Assembly (NCBI GenBank): GCA_021234155.1
Contig: JAJEKV010000067.1
Location: forward strand, 3,463,279 to 3,527,278
DNA: 64,000 bases
DNA from: Isoetes taiwanensis
Taxonomy: Eukaryota; Streptophyta; Lycopodiopsida; Isoetales; Isoetaceae
Direction: 5' to 3'
The notes under the pieces are model-generated. The model was not told the DNA's origin. It saw only the letters and a program-made list of their open reading frames with translations, and did not search any database. The position numbers were made by a program, and so were the translations under genes. This document shows positions 57,226 to 64,000 of the stretch, one piece after another. Position 1 is the first letter of the stretch. Each line of letters opens with the position of its first letter.

Positions 57226-58230
57226 ACTAGGCTTACGTAAACCCTCGCTATAAGAATTGCTGAAATTCTAGCCTATCCACCTGTCCTATCACATCATGTT
57301 TTTGCGATATGTCCTCATATTAACTATTAGATCTACTATTTTTAAATCCAACGCTCTGAGAAAATAGAACAACCCTTGAAACTTCAACACCTTCTTCCCG
57401 TGGAAACTCAAACTCTGATAAACTTGTAACAATGTATATGCCTGCCAAAACTGTAGGAACTTGGAACAAGGAAAACGCATTGCAGAAGAGATTTTTCTTC
57501 TGGATTCAGGCTTCACTGCACAAGATGTATTACTTGCAAAATATCCATATCACTTTATGGATATGCCTTCTTTTCGACCTCTCCAAAATCATAAATTTGA
57601 CTAGTTTCTAAGACTAGTCGGCTTAAACTTCCGGTCCGTCCCTTTCCCAATTCAAATTTGTGGAGATCATGTGGGTCTTACCATAGAAGGGGAGGTTTTT
57701 GTGGCCTGTAATGAATGTGCTTTTCCCGTTTTCCTCCCACGTTATTAATCTTAATATATAGAATATTGGAATAGATTGGATTAGATTGGAAATGTAGCAT
57801 ATACATATATAGTGGGTGGGACACGCCTATGTATCTAAAGCCATGACTCTCTACATGAGCACTGTCCCATCAGCGTGTACACATGCCACTTGCCATGTCA
57901 TCTATCTTGATCTATATGATCATATATAGATATTCCTAACACTCTGTGACGTTCCTTGCGCTATATATGGCAGCTCGCGATATACAACGAAGGACCTTCC
58001 CCATCCAACGGCTACCCGTCGTATGGGCCCTCTGTCTAACTCGCGTCCAGGGTGGCCAGACTATCGAGTAGAGGACACAGAGGTGTCATTCCGTCCCGTC
58101 CTCTAGGGATCCCTATATCAGCGGAAGCAAAACATATAAACATAAGCACTAGCAATAACATAACAATAATAAATTACCCCATAGGATAGTGATAATCCAT
58201 CCATCCATGTCTGTCACCGAGTATTGAGGA
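57226..58230. other. No gene recognised
   Basis: Mixed non-coding sequence. GAATAGATTGGATTAGATTGG-like short repeats near 57770. Confidence 0.35.
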
Positions 58231-58234
58231 TCAG

Positions 58235-59400
58235 ATGAAATTTCTAGGACTTGGAACAGGGGCAGTCAAGGTTTCTGATTTTGGCAACTCAAGAAGATTT
58301 CGAACTCAAGAAGATTCGAGTAAAAAAGAGGATGTGCATTCCTATGGAACCATTTACCTGCAATTGCTTGCACGACAAGACCCATCTGATGGGATGAAGC
58401 CAATAAAAGTCAGCGACATTCCTGCATCGTGCTTGGAATCCATTAAAAAATGCCTGGATCAGGAACAATTACAACGCCTCTTGAATTTGATCAATAGATG
58501 CGTGGATCAGGACCCAAACAAGCGCCCAACTTTTGACTTCATTTGTGAAGAGCACCAGTCTATGAAAGCTAGCTGGGTAAGCCAGAAAGATTCTAGCGAA
58601 AAACATTCAAGTACGTATTCTCCTTTGTTTGTTAGTTGTAGTGTCACATAAGAGTGTATTTTAACATTAGCAATAAATGGCCATCGCATTCATTTATTGT
58701 AATAAACTTAGGATAGACTATTATTGGAGTGGTAGATATGCTATGCTAGGATTAGTGCCACCATATCTAGATTAAGATATATTTAGCTTATTTCTGGCTA
58801 TGGTGATCGTACAGAAATGGAGTTGAAAGCAGAAAATTTGGACTTGCAAAATATTAGCTATGAGGAAGTCAAGGTTGCAAGTCAGTCAGAAGAGCGAATC
58901 TGCATAGGTGTCTACATGTGGCTAATCTTGGAAATAATGGGCATCAATTTACCGAAATATATGGAAGTTTTTTCTTTTTGGAATTTATTTCACATGATGA
59001 AAACACTGGCACGGCACATGAAGGATTTGAATGATGTTTATTATACTACTAACCTTGGTACAAAAGGCTATTGGGCGCCAGAGATGAGTATCAAAGCAGA
59101 TTAAGGAAATTATAATGAAACGGTTGATGTGTATTCCTATGGAGTTATTTGGTGGCAATTACTGACAAGAAAAGCACCAATTGATGGGATGAAGCAACTG
59201 CGAAAGGATGACATTGATCCGTCTCATCTGATATTGCTTAATGAATGTCTAAGTGAAGAACAGTCTCAATGCCTCTTCAAATTGATTAATAGATGCTGGA
59301 TCAAAACCCAATGAATCGTCCATATTTTGATACCATTTGTGAATACCTTTGTTCCATTGAAGCTCAATCTACATTTGCGAGGACTTTTTCTTCGAAATAA
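58235..59400 (+). pseudogene. Decayed partial copy of the tandem kinase gene
   Basis: 58258-58610 repeats the kinase C-lobe (VSDFGNSRRF, KKEDVHSYGTIYLQLLARQD, RCVDQDPNKRPTFDF) but lacks the N-lobe and the HRD loop, and its activation segment is shortened. The donor (AAGTACGT) is kept. The acceptor before the next exon is gone: GTATATTGATGTAGGCTATG is reduced to TCTGGCTATG near 58795. The pseudokinase exon follows with a TAA at about 59102 (after SIKAD) and a one-base loss that turns CLDQDPM into CWIKTQ (about 59297). 3' flanks match copy 1 to about 59950. Confidence 0.75.
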
Positions 59401-60144
59401 GGTCTAATAAATTATCAGAGAACTTAGTAACGCGCACATGGTAAGTCTCTTAAGATAAATATTTCATATTCTATGATAGGGGTTGAGCAATGTGCAAATG
59501 TCTAAATGTCTAAATGTCTAAATTATATGTGTGCAGGCCAGCTACAAGAGTGATTGCATATGAATGTCATACTCTTCAAATTTGCCCAGCTTAATCAGTT
59601 ATGACATATGCTTTTGTAGATGCCCAAAGCCATACTACAATTAATTAGTCGTGGCGGCCAAGGTCGTCGCAAACATTTCTCTTTACCAAAAACCATCATT
59701 CAATTAAATTCGGGCTATGTCTTAATTTTGGGATAAATTGTATGTTGTATGTATCTAGTAATATATTCAAATTCACACATTTCATCTCGAAAGTATAAAA
59801 GCGTAATATCATATTATTTGGAGAAGTAGTAATCGTCGGTATAAATTGGGAACATGTGCAGACGAAAACCTGATCCCAGACTCCTTGCTATAAATATAAT
59901 GTAATGAAATCCAAGCCCAACGTTGCTTGGCTGTGCATTTGAAACCAATTCCCTTTTTATTTACTCTATCTCGCTTTTGCTTTTTTCTTCTGCTACGCTC
60001 GCATTTTTGACTGCTACTGCAACCTTGGCTGTCGAAGACGATCCTCGAATCAGAGAAATGGGCACGAATTGGTGGATCGAAAGTTGGTGGAGCCAAAAGT
60101 GATCTAGGTTTAGGGTTTGGCCTTTTATGTGTTAGGGTTCACAT
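59401..60144. other. Duplicated 3' flank of the kinase gene; no gene
   Basis: Matches 55411-55900 with small indels. It includes an expanded (AAATGTCT)3 at about 59496-59520 and the third member of the TCGYGG..AAACATTTCTC repeat at 59649. Confidence 0.7.
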
Positions 60145-60748
60145 CAGGGAATAAATTACTAATCGCATATTTCTTATTAGCCAGAATGACTTTAGCTAAA
60201 CTTGCTCGATATTAATCCCAAAACTTTCTGTGGTTTAGCTAAACTCTACACATTTTTCCTCTCATATGTTTTAACGTTTAGCTAAACTAACCCAAACATC
60301 ATCCCAAAAATTTCTATGGTGTGGCCAATGGAAAATATTAAGCCAAATTACTATACTTGTTTTCAATAGTTTCCACTTATTTTAATCATTTCTTTGTGAA
60401 AACATTCTAAAATAATGCTAATTAGCAAAGTCTAGGACTCAAATTAATTTATTATGCTGGAAACTAAACTACTAATCATATATTTCTTATAAACTAGAAT
60501 AATATTAGCTAAACTAGCCTGAAACTCATTCTAAAAGTTTCTATGGTTTAGCTAAATAATACAAAATTTCAGTCTCTTACTTTCTAGCATTTGGCTAAAG
60601 AGCTCTAGGGTTGGTGTAGTCCTGAAAAAAGTTAAGCTAAAATTATTATTTTTTCCTCAATTTTTTTCATTTACTTTAGCCAATTTGTTTTCAAAAATGC
60701 GCTAAAAAATCGCCAAATAGCTAAGTTTAGCCCTTAATTTATTCCATG
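60145..60748. mobile_element. hAT-like non-autonomous element (604 bp) with 8-bp target duplication
   Basis: Ends CAGGGAATAAATTA and TAATTTATTCCATG pair with one mismatch. GTTCACAT flanks both sides (60137-60144 and 60749-60756). The interior is AT-rich, with many TTAGCTAAAC-type phrases and a partial internal duplication (units near 60150 and 60465). No ORF. Confidence 0.85.
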
Positions 60749-61860
60749 GTTCACATGAGGGCCACTTGGCTCCAATAGAGCGCGTCTATGTGGCGGGTCA
60801 TCTATAGAGTGAAGCCATGCCCCCATACTTGGTGCATACAAATCTACTAATGTAGATTTCTATAGTGACGTGGGCCTAGGATATATGTATTTATATCTTA
60901 TATTCTATGGGGACGTCACATTCTCCCCTCCTTAGCATAATGCTGTCCTCAACATTATGTAAGGTGAAACGAACCTGCGTCAACATTATGCAACAATAAC
61001 AGTATTTAAGTTAACACTTAGAATTCATTATGAAAATAACTTCTGATGTTTAATTATATCGATAAATTTAAAGGCTATATTCACATACATACAAAATTAT
61101 ATAGCCTTAACAAGTGTTACACTATAATAACATAAAATCTTATAATTTCTATTCATGTCGTGATGTGCTCCCATCCGTTTGTTGCCATTACTTCTATTGG
61201 CCCACCAAGTAGCACATCACGCTAGTTTTGTGGTTTACTAAGGGTCCACCCCCTTTAATTTAACCTACATGAATGCAACATTTCCCTAGCATAGGGGGAG
61301 GATGCTTCCCCCATAATGGCCGTGGAGATGTGTCCTATCATGCCTAAGATGAATGCATGTCTAATGCCTACACCTTTCATCACCCTCGACGTAGGAGGTG
61401 GCTTATCCTCCATAATAGCCATAGACTCTAGGTGGTTCCTATCATGCACTTATCCATGATCTCTTCTCTAGAACTCATGCATGCTTACTTAATCTATAGG
61501 CATTAAATCATGGCATAAGGAACATTATAGATGATCCCATCATCGCGCATGACCACATGCTTGCCTCTACATGCATCCTGAATACTCATAGATGAATGTA
61601 TACACTCTTTTGATCCTCGACTGCCAGATCTTTGCTGATTGCATGCACTCACCTTCTCTTTTAATGTCGACAATATCGATGGCGAGTTGGCCCTTGCATT
61701 GTTCATAACTATGGGTACTGCTTTTCATGATCGAATTTAAGTATGCACATCGCGTCTTCACTGATAAGTGTTTCCACTTGACCAAATATTGGAGGACTTG
61801 AGATTTTCTTATTTTCTTATACGCTTTATCAAGAAGAGCTTCTGAAACAATCTCAAGTTG
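60749..61860. other. Probable 3' region of the Ty3/gypsy element; nothing else recognised
   Basis: Between the integrase C-terminus and the hAT-like element. Contains CACATTCTCCCCTCCTTAGC near 60928, a phrase type common at gypsy LTR/primer regions, and a diverged short duplication at 61280-61440. LTR borders could not be set. Confidence 0.3.
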
Positions 61861-64000
61861 TTCCTCTCATTAGCAATAAAGTTGGAGTTTCCATTATCTC
61901 CTCTGGATTAGGAGTACGCTTCTTAAGAAGGCTTATGTGGCAGGCATTATGAACTATCAAGTGTGCGGGGAGATCCAATTTATAGGATTGGTTATGTATC
62001 CTTTGAATGATTTGGAATGGTCCCGCCCACCTTGAAGCAAGCTTCTTGCAATTGCCGATGTGGAGGTTTGCTTGTTTGACTTTTATTTTGAGTCAAACAT
62101 TATCCTCTACTTGGAATTTCCTTTTGGTTCTATGCTTCTATTGCTTGCTGCCAGGAGGTGGCGTCAAATTTCTTCAATCAATTGCTGCATCTCCATTCAG
62201 AATTTATTGAGAAAGTTCTACCTTGGACAGCACTGTGTTATGTCGTGTTCGGTGTTAAGCATTGATAACTATAATTTATTATAAGGGGAAACAATTGTGA
62301 GAATTCTTTCTTGGTACTATTATATGTAAACTCTACCAAGTATTAAATATAGTCACCTTATTTTGACTGCATATTCCATACATATTTCCTCAACATGTCT
62401 TCTAATGTGTGATTTGTAGGTTCTGCCTGACCAGCATCAGTTTAGGAATGATATGTTGTACTCCAGGACAACTTTGCCTGGGTCATGTTGAAGATGTCCT
62501 TTCAGAAGGCACTTATGAATTTAGGGTCTCTGTCGGAGATGATTTCCCTTGGAATCCCGAGCGATTTGCATATTTCCTTTGCTTAAAGCAAGACGGTGTT
62601 CAAGATTGTATCTGTAGTTTGACACGACAAAATGTGCGTCATCTTTGATGCTTGTCGAGCAGTACTACTAAGGCGCTATGGCCCCTTGTTGTTCTTAAAA
62701 GTCTGGTTATAAAATCCATGCTCACAACCTTCTATTTCTCATTTGGCACTGCCAAGGGTTCTAAGGTTCCCGGAATTCATAACTGCTTTGTTTTCGTTCG
62801 TTGAAGTAGCTGACGCTGCCGAATGTAGTTGGTGATGTCCTTCTCCGTGCCAGCCAAAAGTAACTACTTTTATCTTATCACGAATCCCGTATGGCCTGTT
62901 ATTGGGCTATTATGAGTATCATAAAGAATTAACTTCCTTACTCATGATACCTTTGGGATGCAACGATTGTCCTTATGATATAAAATGTTGCTTTCCTTTT
63001 TATATCTTTTATAAGCCTCTCTTCCTTTATATGTCCTTGCTTCCTTGCAAGGACTAGCCCATACTTCCTTGAATTCTTTGCTTGAGTGCAAATTCTCTTC
63101 AATCTTTTTGCTGAATTCATTGGTTTATAGACTATCTCGAAGTCATACTCTTCGAGGAATTCCATCCAACATTTTCACCTCAAATTGAAGATATATTCGA
63201 GGCTTTGGTGGCCTGTATCCAACTGAAATCGCCTCCAAGCAAATAATGCCTCATATGTGTAAAGCTCTTATGACCCTTAGACATTCCTGATCATGGCTGG
63301 CATAATGTTGCTCGACATCGTTCATCTTTTTGGAGTCGTATGAGATTACTCTTCCTTCTTGCATGAGGATTCCTCTAGTTGCCACTCACTTGCATCTGTT
63401 GACAATGTGCAACCCAATCTTTGACTTTCTTGTGCTTAGTGAGATCCGAGAAAGGGGCTGCTCGTTTAGCAAAATCTTTTATAATTTGCCTATAATAATC
63501 TGCAAGGCATAAAAAGTTTCTTTCTTTGGACATATTCTTTGGAGCTGGCCAATTGAATATCACTTCAATCGTTGCTGGATAATGGGGATTCCCTCTGGTG
63601 TCACTACATGCCCGACGTATTCCATCTTACTTGTTGCAAAATAGCACTTCTAGAGTTTAGCATAAAGACGATGCCGTCTCAACTTTTTTAATACTATTCT
63701 CAAATGAACCGGATGTTCCTCCATGGAGTTACTGTAATTTAGAATGTCATCCAAAAAGAATCATGACAAACTCATCTAAAACGTTTATAAAGACGTCACT
63801 CGTCAGACGCATAAATGTTGTCAGGGCATGTGATAGATGAAAAGGTGTCTTTGTAACTTATAGTAAGCATACTGCATTCTAAAACCTATCTTATGGATGT
63901 TTTCCTCCTTGTTGATTTGAAGACATCCAGATCTTAGATTGATTTTGACGAATTGCTTCCTGGAGCTTGTCCATTAAGTTGTCTGGCCTTCGCAATACGT
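61861..64000 (-). mobile_element. Ty3/gypsy LTR retrotransposon pol region, degenerate, runs off the right edge
   Basis: Minus strand, in pol order: RT (63960-63640: KIDLRSGCLQINKEENIHKI, LDDILNYSNSMEEHP, RIVLKKLRRHRLYAKL); RT/RNase H joint (63563-63380: WPAPKNMSKERNFLCLADYY); RNase H (63165-63110: MEFLEEYDFEIVYKP); integrase zinc region (about 62870-62790: DITNYIRQRQLLQRTKTKQL); core (62735-62410: MDFITRLLRTTRGHSALVVL, then GIPREIISDRDPKF); and C-terminal GPY/F module (62105-61880: KLASRWAGPFQIIQRIH, HNACHISLLKKRTPNPEE). Every block carries stops or frameshifts, including a TGA for the core Trp at 62504-62502. This domain order (integrase last) identifies Ty3/gypsy. Confidence 0.85.

Noticed and set aside
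56185-57253. Three overlapping plus-strand open frames of 305-351 codons, Phe/Leu/Ser/Pro-rich
   Set aside because: They arise only because a T/C tract cannot contain TAA, TAG or TGA. All three frames are open alike and no domain is visible.

Overview
The window looks like nuclear DNA of a land plant. Genes are broken into short exons with GT..AG introns, the sequence is AT-rich, and the recognisable host genes are plant types: a BOR-type boron transporter, a bifunctional aspartate kinase-homoserine dehydrogenase, a CLC anion channel and a poly(A)-binding protein fragment. The density of old, nested mobile elements and of DUF7869-type transposon genes suggests a large, repeat-rich genome, possibly a fern or other seed-free plant. 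That placement is inference. I see no operons, tRNA or rRNA genes, or CRISPR arrays.

1-20 kb: four broken multi-exon genes, all on the minus strand. They are a boron-transporter pseudogene (281-1391), a ParB-like/DNA-methyltransferase pseudogene (about 2400-5926), an aspartate kinase-HSDH fragment (14375-14806) and a CLC fragment (17802-20038). The methyltransferase gene is the oddest object here. A ParB-like domain is joined to a beta-class N4/N6 DNA methyltransferase, and 14 copies of a palindrome around TATTCYRGAATA lie in its introns and upstream flank but in none of the exons I traced. A LINE 3' fragment (8377-8911) sits inside a dispersed hairpin repeat that forms a short array at 9.6-10.4 kb.

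20-29 kb: three copies of a roughly 690-bp element ending in TTCTAGAATGGGAC inverted repeats. Two abut head to tail, and the third has inserted into a DUF7869-type transposon gene (24420-27804). A Helitron 3' end with part of a PIF1-like helicase follows at 28446-28790. From 29.5 to 36.4 kb I see long non-coding DNA with many local tandem duplications and a repeated promoter-like segment.

36-51 kb: duplicated PABC-domain fragments, a degenerate LINE (38941-40985, minus) with an (AAGG)n tail, a leucine-rich-repeat fragment, and a second DUF7869-type gene (43282-50831). That gene is split by a 4,003-bp insertion flanked by GTAAA duplications. The insertion carries a roughly 765-bp inverted repeat, one arm of which holds a 544-bp hAT-like element; the other arm preserves the empty site. 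A 321-bp inverted-repeat element splits the same gene again.

51-60 kb: the best candidate for an intact gene, a tandem kinase-pseudokinase with a charged N-terminal coil (52448-55246), whose exons join in phase. A decayed partial copy lies at 58235-59400. Between them is a 1.3-kb pyrimidine tract.

60-64 kb: a second hAT-like element (60145-60748) and the minus-strand pol region of a degenerate Ty3/gypsy retrotransposon running off the right edge.

Many stop codons in the decayed elements are the TGG-to-TGA/TAG, CGA-to-TGA or CAA/CAG-to-TAA/TAG type, as expected if methylated cytosines have been deaminated over time.
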